A program made the position numbers and the translations under genes. A stretch of DNA of 64,000 nucleotides, taken from NCBI GenBank assembly GCA_025059995.1, contig JANXCF010000009.1, forward strand, positions 1 through 64,000, read 5' to 3'. Shown piece by piece: positions 27,530 through 36,517 of this stretch. Source of the stretch: Leptospiraceae bacterium (lineage in GTDB: Bacteria > Spirochaetota > Leptospiria > Leptospirales > Leptonemataceae). The first letter of the stretch is position 1; each line of letters starts with the position of its first letter. The notes under the pieces are model-generated. The model was not told the DNA's origin and did not search any database. It saw nothing but the letters and a program-made list of their open reading frames with translations.

Positions 27530-29022
27530 TGCCAAGTTATCGGAGTTATCAGGAATTTCGCCCCATTGAGTATTTATATCACTACTACCTAAACGAAAAC
27601 AAAGAAAACCACTTTCTTTTGGATTTTTTGGTCGATACAAGTCTTCATCTTTGGAAAATCTGGAATGGAAATAAAAAAGATGTGATAGAGCTGGGAGGTG
27701 GTCCTTCGTTATTTTCTATCATTCCCTTGTCGCTTATAGCACAAAATATCTATTTCTCCGATGCTTTGCAAATCAATCTTGATTTGATTGAACAATGGTT
27801 AAAAAAGAAAGAATATTTCCCTTGGGATCATGTGATTGAAAAAACTCTTTTTCTGGAATATCACAAGGTCCATCAGCAAGCTGAAAACTTCATCCCCTCA
27901 AGGCTAATAGAACACCGCAAAGAAGTGATTCGAAGACGCTGGAAGGAATTAAAATTGATTGATCTTACATCCCTTCATTTAGAAACCCATCCTTATGATG
28001 TTGTTTCGTTTCATTTTGTTCCAGAATGTATCACCCAATCCAGAGAAGAGTTTTTGTTTGTTTTTCAGAATCTGATTTCGTTTTTAAAACCAAATGCTTA
28101 TTTAGTTGGTTCCTTTTTTTTGGAAGCACGATCCATTAAAGCTGGCAATAGCTATTATCTTTCGTATGAATTATCAAAAGACGAAGTGATAGAACTATTC
28201 AAAGAGAATCATTTACGCATGATTGATATTCGTTCGTTAGGAACGATTTTTCATAATGGCTATCGAGAAATTCTTTGTGTTTTTGCTCAGAGTGAAATCC
28301 CTCCTACAGCTCTCAAAATACCCATCAAGAAATCTTTATTTCTTTTGAATTTTTTCGTTTCTCATAGTAGCATTCATCATTATGGACTGTGGGATTATCA
28401 GTTCCTATTTCTTTGGAATACTAAATATCTACGTTTGAGTTTTTGGGAACATTATTTTAGCAAAATTGAAACAAATTCTTTAAAACTACTCTATGACAAA
28501 GACTATTTATACCTTGAATTACCTAATGAAAAAGTTTTGACAATCTTAGAGAAGTTTCAAATCCCAACTGAAAACATGTTTTTGAGCTCTCTCGAAAAGA
28601 AATCTCAATATATAAATGAATTCATAAAAAAAAGCCTCATATCTAATCATGTAGAACTCTACAAAAGTTTTATTTTATTCAAATTGGTTTCGGAAAAATG
28701 CTTACAATATCTTTCGAGTGAATCTATAGTAAAAAAATTTTTCATTCTTAATGAAGTTTGGGTTTTCTTTCCCATTTCTATGCTACAAAACCTACAAGAT
28801 ATCAAGAACCTCATCAAGATTTTAACCCAATTAAAAGAAAAACAATGTTTAGAAGAAATTTCGTTCGAAAAAATAGAAAAACTTTCTTTTTTTGAGGATT
28901 TGGAGAATACGAATCATTTAAAACCAGTCATCACTTTATTTCATGATTTTATCATTGATGTGGGATACCATCGAACCTCAGGTGAACAAAAAGAACTATT
29001 GTCTATTGAACTGGCTTTATGA
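27529..29022 (+). CDS. NNMT/PNMT/TEMT-like SAM methyltransferase with unknown C-terminal half
   Basis: Probable small-molecule methyltransferase. In the first half of the 497-aa protein, SAM motif I is 'DVIELGGGPSLFSII'. Then come 'PYDVVSFHFVPECITQS' and 'LVGSFFLEARSIKAG' with 'YYLSYELSKDEVIELF', in the order seen in the nicotinamide/phenylethanolamine N-methyltransferase family. Residues from about 265 to the end are about 230 aa of unknown type, not part of that family. It overlaps both neighbours (TAATG upstream, ATGA downstream), so it lies in a tight operon with two zinc peptidases. The substrate is unknown. Confidence 0.65.
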   Translation: MPSYRSYQEFRPIEYLYHYYLNENKENHFLLDFLVDTSLHLWKIWNGNKKDVIELGGGPSLFSIIPLSLIAQNIYFSDALQINLDLIEQWLKKKEYFPWDHVIEKTLFLEYHKVHQQAENFIPSRLIEHRKEVIRRRWKELKLIDLTSLHLETHPYDVVSFHFVPECITQSREEFLFVFQNLISFLKPNAYLVGSFFLEARSIKAGNSYYLSYELSKDEVIELFKENHLRMIDIRSLGTIFHNGYREILCVFAQSEIPPTALKIPIKKSLFLLNFFVSHSSIHHYGLWDYQFLFLWNTKYLRLSFWEHYFSKIETNSLKLLYDKDYLYLELPNEKVLTILEKFQIPTENMFLSSLEKKSQYINEFIKKSLISNHVELYKSFILFKLVSEKCLQYLSSESIVKKFFILNEVWVFFPISMLQNLQDIKNLIKILTQLKEKQCLEEISFEKIEKLSFFEDLENTNHLKPVITLFHDFIIDVGYHRTSGEQKELLSIELAL

Positions 29023-30032
29023 GAATCGCAAGATGGCAGTTTTTTTTGGGTTTGGTTTTGGGACTTTTCTCTTGTGTTCCAAATGAACCTTTTTATTTGC
29101 TCAAGCAGGGGAAAAAACAAATCGAAATCAACCTAAAAAAAAGAAAAATAGATTACCTACTCAACAATCAAACCATTTCAGAAGAAAAAAAACAAAAATT
29201 TAAAACTTTAAAGAATCTATTAGATTTTGCTCAAAGAGAACTAAAACTCAATACGAAAGATCAATTTGAGTATTACTACGAAGTCTCAGGAAAAGCCATC
29301 AGCTTTATGGTGGTTGCTTCGGAGAAATTACAGCTACGACCCAAGAAGTATTGGTTTCCTTTTGTTGGAACTGTTTATTATATTGGTTTTTTTGATTTGA
29401 ACGATGCCAAAGCATATGCAGAATATTTAAAAAACCAAAACTGGGATGTGAGAATTTCGGGAATATCAGCGTATTCAAGTTTGGGGTGGTTTAAAGATCC
29501 TATTTTTACTTATCATTTAGAATATTCAGAAGTGGAGTTAGCGAGATTGGTGTTTCATGAACTGACCCATAATACCTATTGGAATCAAAATGATTCTCAG
29601 TTTAACGAAACCCTTGCGGACTTCGTTGAGCGAGAAGGAACATCTCTATACTTAATCAAAACCCAACAAAATGAAAAATTAAAAGAATTCCATCAACAAC
29701 TCCAATTCGAGGCAGAACACCAGAAGCTTTTTTATGATTACAAGATAAAACTACAAAATTTGTATGACGATCAAACTCTAACAACAGAACAAAAACTGAC
29801 AAAAAAACAAGAAGTCTTAAATCACATAAAACATGATTTGGTCAGCCTATATAAAAAATTCAAGAAAGACAATTTGATAGAAAACCTACAAAAAAGAAAT
29901 TTCAATAATGCTGATTTTGTTTTATTGCAAATTTATTCCCACAAAGAAAAAGAAGAAAAAATCAAAAAGATTTATCAGGACTGCGATAAAAACTGGGAAT
30001 GCTTTTGGAAGAAAATTAAAGAAAATCATTAA
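29019..30032 (+). CDS. PF10023-type putative aminopeptidase, lipoprotein
   Basis: The 337-aa protein begins with a lipoprotein-like signal ('FFLGLVLGLFSC'). It carries the family landmarks in order: 'YWFPFVGTVYYIGFFD', 'DVRISGISAYSSLGWFKDP', the zinc motif 'LVFHELTHNTYW' (HExxH) and 'QFNETLADFVEREG'. The last 130 residues are a charged helical tail. ATGA overlap with the methyltransferase stop implies coupling. Peptidase activity comes from family annotation and the HExxH motif. Confidence 0.85.
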   Translation: MRIARWQFFLGLVLGLFSCVPNEPFYLLKQGKKQIEINLKKRKIDYLLNNQTISEEKKQKFKTLKNLLDFAQRELKLNTKDQFEYYYEVSGKAISFMVVASEKLQLRPKKYWFPFVGTVYYIGFFDLNDAKAYAEYLKNQNWDVRISGISAYSSLGWFKDPIFTYHLEYSEVELARLVFHELTHNTYWNQNDSQFNETLADFVEREGTSLYLIKTQQNEKLKEFHQQLQFEAEHQKLFYDYKIKLQNLYDDQTLTTEQKLTKKQEVLNHIKHDLVSLYKKFKKDNLIENLQKRNFNNADFVLLQIYSHKEKEEKIKKIYQDCDKNWECFWKKIKENH

Positions 30033-30166
30033 TCAAATTTTATTAATTAAATTTAGATTTGATGATTACAATTCTGATGTTTTAGAAAAAATATTATATG
30101 AATTTAATAAAAAAAATTATAAATTTAAAAAACAAATAGAAATTATAAATTCTTACTTCTAATTGA

Positions 30167-30194
30167 TTGACTTAAAAAAAGATTTCGTTATTAT
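30167..30194 (+). promoter_or_regulatory. Promoter for the marR-like gene; predicts a nearly leaderless mRNA
   Basis: -35 TTGACT (30167-30172) and -10 TATTAT (30189-30194) are separated by 16 bp. The ATG at 30202 begins 7 nt after the -10 box, where transcription would be expected to start, so there is no room for a ribosome-binding site and none is seen. Confidence 0.55.
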
Positions 30195-30201
30195 GTAAAG
30201 T

Positions 30202-30642
30202 ATGGCAACAAAAATTTCAGAACAAAATTTAATATTGAACATGGGGACTGTTTTTCGTAGCTCCATTGATATCATTAAATCCGAAATGCAATTATCCGAA
30301 AAAATTTCTACTTTGGCTTTATCCATTTTGATACAAATTGACGAAAATCCAGAAATCTCACAAGGAGAGTTGGGAAAACTCCTAAAAAGAGATCCCATGA
30401 CCATGAGCCAAGCAGTTAGAGCCCTTCAACTCAATGGCTTAGTTGTTAGCGAACAAGACAAAGAAGACAAACGAATCAAACGACTAAAAATCACCAAAAA
30501 AGGAAAACAAGTAGCAGACAACCTAAGAAATAGCGAAAAAAAACTAATCGATGCATTGATCAAAAAATGGGGGAAACAAAAAGTTTTGGATTTAGCAAAA
30601 GCCATTTGGGAATTCAATGAATTCTTGAGGGAATACAAATGA
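30202..30642 (+). CDS. MarR family transcriptional regulator
   Basis: DNA-binding repressor or activator of 146 aa. A winged helix-turn-helix is seen as 'EISQGELGKLLKRDPMTMSQ' followed by 'AVRALQLNGLVV' and the wing 'DKEDKRIKRLKITKKGK'. Flanking helices fit the MarR dimer. No effector or target is evident: the downstream neighbour is on the other strand with its stop directly abutting. The promoter places the start codon at or next to the transcript 5' end. Confidence 0.9.
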   Translation: MATKISEQNLILNMGTVFRSSIDIIKSEMQLSEKISTLALSILIQIDENPEISQGELGKLLKRDPMTMSQAVRALQLNGLVVSEQDKEDKRIKRLKITKKGKQVADNLRNSEKKLIDALIKKWGKQKVLDLAKAIWEFNEFLREYK

Positions 30643-31404
30643 TTAATCCGAAGGAGAAAAGAAATAAATTTTTTTTCCTTTATAAAAAAAATACTTTGAA
30701 AAAAAAGAATGTATCTCTTTATTCTCTCGAGGGATCTCTTTCAATTTCAAATCAAGAATTTTTTCTTTATATACTACCTTCTCATTCGTAAAAATAGCCA
30801 TTTTGCGTTTTTCTCCATCAACATTGACTTCTAATAAAATCATATAATGAGGATGTCCTTTTGAAAAATAATATTTCCACGAAGAAGGATCGGGAAATAA
30901 AAACTTGATTTCTTTTTTGTTTTTTAAAAAATCCAAAAGTTCTTTTTCTTGTTCAAACTTCAAAGCTTGATCCCATCTTCCGTGCACACAATATAATACT
31001 GAAGCTATTTTGAAGATAAAATAAGACTCTTTTATTTTGATGTTTTTATTTTTTAAAAGATAATTTTTTTTTAGTTTTTCAACCACGTGGGTTTCAACCG
31101 ATGGTGAGAAAAAATCAAGGATTTCTGTTTTTTGTAGTTGTTCGATTTTTCGATAGGCTATTTCATGAATTCGATGGAGTCTTTGATAAAGGATTTCCAT
31201 CTTTTGGATGTAGGAAGTCAAATTTTGGATTTGGATTTTTGTGTAAGTTCGAACTGGAAGTCTTTGAAACTCTCGAAGATAATTTTTTGTTTCTGCAAGA
31301 GAATTCATATAATCCAACAAGTGCTTTTCTGATTCTAAGAGTTGATTGTAAAATAACTTTAGCTTCCCTTTGAAGAATTCTAATTCTACGATTCGTTTTT
31401 TCAT
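30643..31404 (-). CDS. Unknown coiled-coil protein at the end of the elongation operon
   Basis: I do not recognise the family. From the ATG at 31404 (253 aa; the longer frame would overlap rodA) it has a long helical, coiled-coil-like N-terminal half (about residues 1-115). The C-terminal half is of mixed strand/helix character with many aromatic and Lys residues ('SSWKYYFSKGHPHYMILLEV'). There is no signal peptide or TM segment. It lies 40 bp downstream of rodA on the same strand, so it is likely co-transcribed with the cell-elongation genes. A role in elongation is inferred from position only. Confidence 0.75.
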   Translation of the reverse strand: MKKRIVELEFFKGKLKLFYNQLLESEKHLLDYMNSLAETKNYLREFQRLPVRTYTKIQIQNLTSYIQKMEILYQRLHRIHEIAYRKIEQLQKTEILDFFSPSVETHVVEKLKKNYLLKNKNIKIKESYFIFKIASVLYCVHGRWDQALKFEQEKELLDFLKNKKEIKFLFPDPSSWKYYFSKGHPHYMILLEVNVDGEKRKMAIFTNEKVVYKEKILDLKLKEIPRENKEIHSFFSKYFFYKGKKIYFFSPSD

Positions 31405-31444
31405 GAATTTTCTATCGGTTCTCTTACAAGAAAAATTTCTTTTA

Positions 31445-32974
31445 TTAGATGTTGATATATTTTCTACTATAAATACTTTGTAAAATTCCCAGGCCAATGT
31501 AGCAAATCAAAAGATGTGAACCTCCATAGCTAACAAAACTCAAAGGCAGACCCGTCACAGGCATGAGTCCGATTTCAATCCCGATATTAAAAACAATATG
31601 ATACAAATAAAGAAATGTGATCCCCGAAGCCAGTAAGGAACCAAAACGATCACGAGCTGAAATAGCAATGTAAAACCCTCGAATGACCACCAAAGAAAGT
31701 AAAATCAAAAGGATGATTGAACCCAAAAAACCTGTCCTTTCCGCCCACGAAGCAAAGATAAAGTCAGTAAACGATTCAGGTACAATAGGGTTTTTTCCTG
31801 TAGTCATTTCGGCTGATTGGAGTCCTTTCCCAAAGAGTTGTCCAGAACCTATGGCTACTTTTGAGGCACGAATCTGATATGCCAAATCACGAGGAAATTT
31901 ATCGGGATTCAAAAAAGCCGTTACCCTTACCACTTGATGATACTTGAAGGAAAAGGAATTATGAATCAAATAGGCAGAAAGTAAAGAAATCCCAATGACC
32001 CCTAAAGGTATGTAATATTTTCTTAGATAATGATAAACAATCCCCTGAGTTAATCGAATGAAAAACAAAATCCCGGCAATCACTAAAAGTAAGATACTTA
32101 CAATCAGTAGCAGTGTATCGTTATCGAAAATCTTAATTAAAAAACCTCCTTTTTCGTAGCGAACACTATAAGCAATTTCTTTCAGTTCTGTAAAAAGAAC
32201 TACATTATTCGTTAAATTATTCAAATATTCCAAATCTATGGATTGAACTTCTTTGGGAATTTTCGAGGTTTCTAAAAACTTCCAAATCTGAAATTTTAAT
32301 ATATTTACGGCTGGAATGAATTGAACTTTATCGATGGCATAAAGTCTTTCAATCAAGCTATCCACAAGAATGATATTATGATATTCAATGAAAAGTGGGA
32401 TCAAAAGAGAAATACCAAAAAAAAGAATTATAGAAGTAATATGCAATATATCAGCTCCACCAACAAAGAGCATAGAAAGTAAAATGGGAGCTAATATCAT
32501 AGCTCCTCCTAAATCAGGCTGAACCAATATCAACAAAATGGGAAGAAGAAAAATCAAGGATGCCAATAGTAACGAAGAAAGTTGTCCCATCTCTTTTTCT
32601 TTGATTTCTAAAAATTTTGCAAGCAAGAGAATTGAAGCCAATTTTGCAAACTCAGAAGTTTGAAAGTTAATAAACCCCAATCTTATCCAAGAACGGGCAC
32701 CTTTGATTTCTGCCCCAATGAAAGGAACCAACGTAATCAAAAGCAAAAAAATTGCAACTAAGTAAATACCAATGCTGTAATTCCCGAGAGTTTGGTAATG
32801 AACTCGAAAAAAAACAAAGAAGACAATCAGCACAAATGCCAAGAAAAATGTTTGCTTTAACCAACGATTAGGCGGATCTTCAACAAAGTTTTCTTGAGTA
32901 TAGAGTGTAATGATACCGATGATAGTAGCCAAAAAAGCAGACAAAAAAAGAACCCAATCGAATTTATATCTCAT
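31445..32974 (-). CDS. rodA: Rod-shape SEDS glycosyltransferase RodA
   Basis: Peptidoglycan polymerase working with PBP2 in the elongasome. The 509-aa protein is polytopic with SEDS landmarks 'GARSWIRLGFINFQTSEFAK', 'LVQPDLGGAMIL', 'ASKVAIGSGQLFGKGLQS', 'PESFTDFIFASWAERTGFLG' and 'PVTGLPLSFVSYGGSHLL'. It is longer than usual (about 370-400 aa) because of an inserted region near residues 190-290 between membrane segments, partly hydrophilic ('LEYLNNLTNNVVLFTELK'). It starts 3 bp after the mrdA stop. Confidence 0.95.
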   Translation of the reverse strand: MRYKFDWVLFLSAFLATIIGIITLYTQENFVEDPPNRWLKQTFFLAFVLIVFFVFFRVHYQTLGNYSIGIYLVAIFLLLITLVPFIGAEIKGARSWIRLGFINFQTSEFAKLASILLLAKFLEIKEKEMGQLSSLLLASLIFLLPILLILVQPDLGGAMILAPILLSMLFVGGADILHITSIILFFGISLLIPLFIEYHNIILVDSLIERLYAIDKVQFIPAVNILKFQIWKFLETSKIPKEVQSIDLEYLNNLTNNVVLFTELKEIAYSVRYEKGGFLIKIFDNDTLLLIVSILLLVIAGILFFIRLTQGIVYHYLRKYYIPLGVIGISLLSAYLIHNSFSFKYHQVVRVTAFLNPDKFPRDLAYQIRASKVAIGSGQLFGKGLQSAEMTTGKNPIVPESFTDFIFASWAERTGFLGSIILLILLSLVVIRGFYIAISARDRFGSLLASGITFLYLYHIVFNIGIEIGLMPVTGLPLSFVSYGGSHLLICYIGLGILQSIYSRKYINI

Positions 32975-32977
32975 GCT

Positions 32978-34882
32978 TTAATTCAAAGAAAATTTAGAAA
33001 CAACGGGATTTGTGGGTATAGAGTTGGGATTTTCCCATTTTGGAAACGCTTCTTTGAAGATCTTCAACGCAATAGGAACACCACTGGCAGATCCTGCTAA
33101 TCCATGTTCTACAAACACAGCTACAACAATTCGGTCATGTAAAAATTGATCATCATCACTATATGGTGCATATCCGATAAACCAAGCATGATCGATACTT
33201 TGAGCTTTTGATCTGGTTTGAACGGTTCCTGTTTTCCCTGCAATTGGCACAAGACCCGGTTGATTGAGCAACTTCCCAGTTCCTGATAAGACTACTTCTC
33301 TTAATCCTTTTTGAACAATCTGTAAAGTTTTTTCTGAGATTTTGAGATTTTTGATTACTTGAGGTTCATATTTTCTTAAAACCTTTCCGTTCGAAGAGTC
33401 TCGAATTTCTCGAACGATAAAAGGTTTCATTAATTTTCCCTTATTGGCAATTGCGGCATAGACCATTGCCATAGCAATCGGAGTTACTTCAATAAATCCC
33501 TGACCAATGGATAGATTCACAGTGTCTCCATCATACCATCGATTGGACCAACGTATTTGCTTCCACATTTGATCAGGAACAAAGCCAGAAACCTCACCCG
33601 GAAGGTCAATCCCAGTTTGTTGATTCAAATGAAACTCTTGGGCAGTTTTTATGATGGGGGTTGGACCAATTTCTAATCCCAATTGATAGAAATATACATT
33701 ACAACTTTGGGCTATTGCTTGAACCAGATTTAATGTTCCATGGCCTTCTCTTTTGTGGCAAAGATAGATAGCATCAGGAACTCCTTTAAGAGTGGATTTT
33801 AATCTATAATGTCCGGGACAAAAATAAGTGGTATTTTCATTAATTTCTAAGGGATTTCCTTGTTCTAATGCAGCAATACTTGTGATAAGCTTGAAAGTAG
33901 ATGCTGGTGGAAACTTGGATTGTATTGCTAAGTTCAAAAAACTATTGAAGTGTTTAACAATTTTTAAATGCTCATTTCTTAGCGGATGTTTTGAGTCAGA
34001 AAGGATATTGGGATCATATGAAGGATACGATGCCAAAGCCAGGATTTCTCCAGTTGCAGCTTTTAGAACAATGACTGTTCCTCGTTTTTGAGATTCCACT
34101 AAAGCTCTATAAGCAGCTATTTGAAGTTTTTTGTCAATATTCAAAACCAAATGATTTCCTTGTTGGGTAAACTTTAAATATTCTGTTTGTTCGAATATTT
34201 TATTATGAATGAAAATCCCATCTTTTCCTTGTAGTTGATCATTGTAAAACAGCTCTAAACCATCTTTACCTGTGATTTGATAAAGTTGAACTTGTCTTTC
34301 TGAAACTTCTTTTCTTGAAGGTAATCCCACATAACCCGAAACATGGGCAAAATACGGACCTAAAGGATAATAACGGATGTGATTCCCTTCAAAAGTTGAA
34401 TACTCAGAATCAAACTGAAAAGCCACCAAACGTTCTTGTTGTTCACGCGAAACTTTATGTAAAAGAATGATTTTTTCATTTTTCTTTGCAAGAGTCTTCC
34501 ATGTTTCATTCTGGAAGTATTTTGAATAATTTTGACAATCAATTCCCATCACCTCGCAAAAACGAAGAATGTATTTGATACCTGTCTCATAATTAGGAAA
34601 CCTTGATGGATACAAAACAAAATCCAAGTAATTTACGTTATAGACTAATGGTTCTTTTAGATTGAAGTCTTTATCGTAAATATTTCCTCTGGGAGCTACT
34701 TTATATTCTTCTCTACTGACAAATCTTTTCGAAAGGAGTTTGTTTTCTTTGCCATTGAGGATCTGCAAATGAAATAACTGAAAAAAAAAGATGGTAAGCA
34801 CAAAAACAAAAAGTCCAAAGGAGAAAAATATACGATTACGAAACCTTGATTCTAATTTATATTCACTCAGGGTTTTTGCCAT
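32978..34882 (-). CDS. mrdA: Penicillin-binding protein 2 (elongation transpeptidase)
   Basis: Class B PBP that cross-links peptidoglycan during elongation. The 634-aa protein has an N-terminal anchor (about residues 19-40), a pedestal/dimerisation domain, and a transpeptidase domain with SxxK 'PPASTFKLITS', SxN 'AQSCNVYFYQLGLE' and 'GKTGTVQTR'. The flanking 'SIGQGFIEVTPIAMA' is typical of PBP2. It lies between mreD and rodA with gaps of 14 and 3 bp. Confidence 0.96.
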   Translation of the reverse strand: MAKTLSEYKLESRFRNRIFFSFGLFVFVLTIFFFQLFHLQILNGKENKLLSKRFVSREEYKVAPRGNIYDKDFNLKEPLVYNVNYLDFVLYPSRFPNYETGIKYILRFCEVMGIDCQNYSKYFQNETWKTLAKKNEKIILLHKVSREQQERLVAFQFDSEYSTFEGNHIRYYPLGPYFAHVSGYVGLPSRKEVSERQVQLYQITGKDGLELFYNDQLQGKDGIFIHNKIFEQTEYLKFTQQGNHLVLNIDKKLQIAAYRALVESQKRGTVIVLKAATGEILALASYPSYDPNILSDSKHPLRNEHLKIVKHFNSFLNLAIQSKFPPASTFKLITSIAALEQGNPLEINENTTYFCPGHYRLKSTLKGVPDAIYLCHKREGHGTLNLVQAIAQSCNVYFYQLGLEIGPTPIIKTAQEFHLNQQTGIDLPGEVSGFVPDQMWKQIRWSNRWYDGDTVNLSIGQGFIEVTPIAMAMVYAAIANKGKLMKPFIVREIRDSSNGKVLRKYEPQVIKNLKISEKTLQIVQKGLREVVLSGTGKLLNQPGLVPIAGKTGTVQTRSKAQSIDHAWFIGYAPYSDDDQFLHDRIVVAVFVEHGLAGSASGVPIALKIFKEAFPKWENPNSIPTNPVVSKFSLN

Positions 34883-34896
34883 AGAACACCCTTTGA

Positions 34897-35406
34897 TTAC
34901 AATCTATAAATCCATTTTAAAAACAAAAACCAAACGGGTGCTAAGACACTAGTATAAATTGAAGGTCCGATGAATGAATACGAAGAATAAAAATCATCCA
35001 AAATCCCCATGACAAACCAAACATAAATCCTCGAAACCAATGAAGAAACAAACACGACAAACATTATGGTTTTAAAATTTTCGGTATCTAGATGCTTTTG
35101 TAATTTCGCTATTACAAGAGCTACCAAGGGATAAATCAAAGAATGAATACCTAAGACATTCACAAATTCAGACTCCTCTGGGGAGAAACTCAAAATAGTT
35201 GAGTCTTCTAAAAGACCTCCAAAAAAAGCAATCCAAATAGCTTTGAATTCATCTGTTTTCATCGCAAAATAGATAATAAATATTAAGAGAAAATCTGGAT
35301 AAATACTCCCTATCTTAAAAAACTCAAACTCCAAACCTAGAAAATTTATATCTTTTAAAAAATAAGAAAATATCAAACCCAATAGGATAATAAAGAATTC
35401 TAACAT
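34897..35406 (-). CDS. mreD: Rod shape-determining protein MreD
   Basis: Small polytopic membrane protein of the elongasome: 169 aa with about five hydrophobic segments and the charged family landmark 'AIWIAFFGGLLEDS'. MreD proteins diverge strongly, so much of the call comes from position: one base after mreC and directly before mrdA. Length and hydropathy fit. Confidence 0.88.
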   Translation of the reverse strand: MLEFFIILLGLIFSYFLKDINFLGLEFEFFKIGSIYPDFLLIFIIYFAMKTDEFKAIWIAFFGGLLEDSTILSFSPEESEFVNVLGIHSLIYPLVALVIAKLQKHLDTENFKTIMFVVFVSSLVSRIYVWFVMGILDDFYSSYSFIGPSIYTSVLAPVWFLFLKWIYRL

Positions 35407-35407
35407 T

Positions 35408-36514
35408 TTATTGCAGTGGATCCAGTGGATTGATCAACTTTCTTTTTGGTTCTTGTTGCTTCTCTATCAAGGTAGCTTCTTTTTTAGTTTCTTGATTTTC
35501 ACTTGGTTTTACTTCTTTATTATTGTCTTTTGAGATTAGTTCTTGATAGTTCTTCATCAAATCTTGTGGAATGTAATTACTGTCTAAAATTGTTTTTAAA
35601 GGTTCATTTTCCTCATGAATATAATTTGACCAATCTTCTGGTTTCTTGATTAGAACAATCACATAATCTAAGCTATCGATTTTGATATATGGTTCTACAT
35701 AAGCAATGCTAAAATTATGTTCGTCTTGCTCTATATCACTAATCACTCTACCAATTGGGATATTTGGAGGAAAGATTCCTTCATTTCCACTTGTGACTAT
35801 CCTTGATTTTTGAATCTCTTGATATGTATCAAAAAAATAAACACTTTTCTTATCCACGTAGCTTGATATGTATTTTAACCTTAATCTATCAAAAGAAAAA
35901 GTGCTTCCCTCTAAGATTCCCCACTGGTTTGTTGTATCAATTCGAACACCAATTTTTGATTGGGGATGTTGTATTGGTTGGACGATACTACTATTTTCTT
36001 GCACCTTTGCTATAATACCTACCACAGCACGAATTGGATTTTGGTTCTCGTCTGTAGTAATTCCAATCACAGGCATGAAGGGTTCTATATTATGTCTTCT
36101 TCCTTTATTGATAATAATTCTTGGTGTCACAGAACTTAATCGTATCCCCAGGACCTGGGCTTTTTCTTCGGGATAAGTTTGAAGTGGCTCGAAGTTCATC
36201 ATCCTTCTTAATTTTTCATTCTCAATCAAGAGTTGTTCAAGTTGTTCTTTTTGGGATTTGTATTTTTCGATTTCTTCGAGTGCTTTTTCATATTTTTGTT
36301 TTAATTCCGAATATTCAGAAATTCTCTGAATAAAAGTAAAGGGAAAACTTATAAAGCTTTTAAATATATAATTTGTTTGCTCTACAATCTTATTTACATA
36401 CACAGATGTATTCGTGAACAAATTCTTTTGCCAAATGATATTTACCAATGAAAACAAAACAAAAAAACTTAGGCTTAAAGCAACTCGGTGTCGATATATA
36501 TATTCCCATAGCAT
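35408..36514 (-). CDS. mreC: Rod shape-determining protein MreC
   Basis: Bitopic scaffold of the elongasome. The 368-aa protein has an N-terminal TM (about 11-30) and a coiled coil near residues 60-105 ('LKQKYEKALEEIEKYKSQKE'). The periplasmic beta-barrel domains carry landmarks 'VTPRIIINKGRRHNIEPFMP' and 'IVTSGNEGIFPPNIPIGRV'. The C-terminal 70 residues are a charged, Glu/Lys/Pro-rich tail not needed for the fold. It sits 3 bp after mreB. Confidence 0.95.
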   Translation of the reverse strand: MLWEYIYRHRVALSLSFFVLFSLVNIIWQKNLFTNTSVYVNKIVEQTNYIFKSFISFPFTFIQRISEYSELKQKYEKALEEIEKYKSQKEQLEQLLIENEKLRRMMNFEPLQTYPEEKAQVLGIRLSSVTPRIIINKGRRHNIEPFMPVIGITTDENQNPIRAVVGIIAKVQENSSIVQPIQHPQSKIGVRIDTTNQWGILEGSTFSFDRLRLKYISSYVDKKSVYFFDTYQEIQKSRIVTSGNEGIFPPNIPIGRVISDIEQDEHNFSIAYVEPYIKIDSLDYVIVLIKKPEDWSNYIHEENEPLKTILDSNYIPQDLMKNYQELISKDNNKEVKPSENQETKKEATLIEKQQEPKRKLINPLDPLQ

Positions 36515-36517
36515 AGT

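Noticed and set aside
29908-30162. 84-codon plus-strand frame overlapping the end of the PF10023 gene
   Set aside because: Its first part is a shadow of the real gene. The part after 30032 reads protein-like ('KFRFDDYNSDVLEKILYEF') but has no start of its own; a gene remnant is possible but unsupported.
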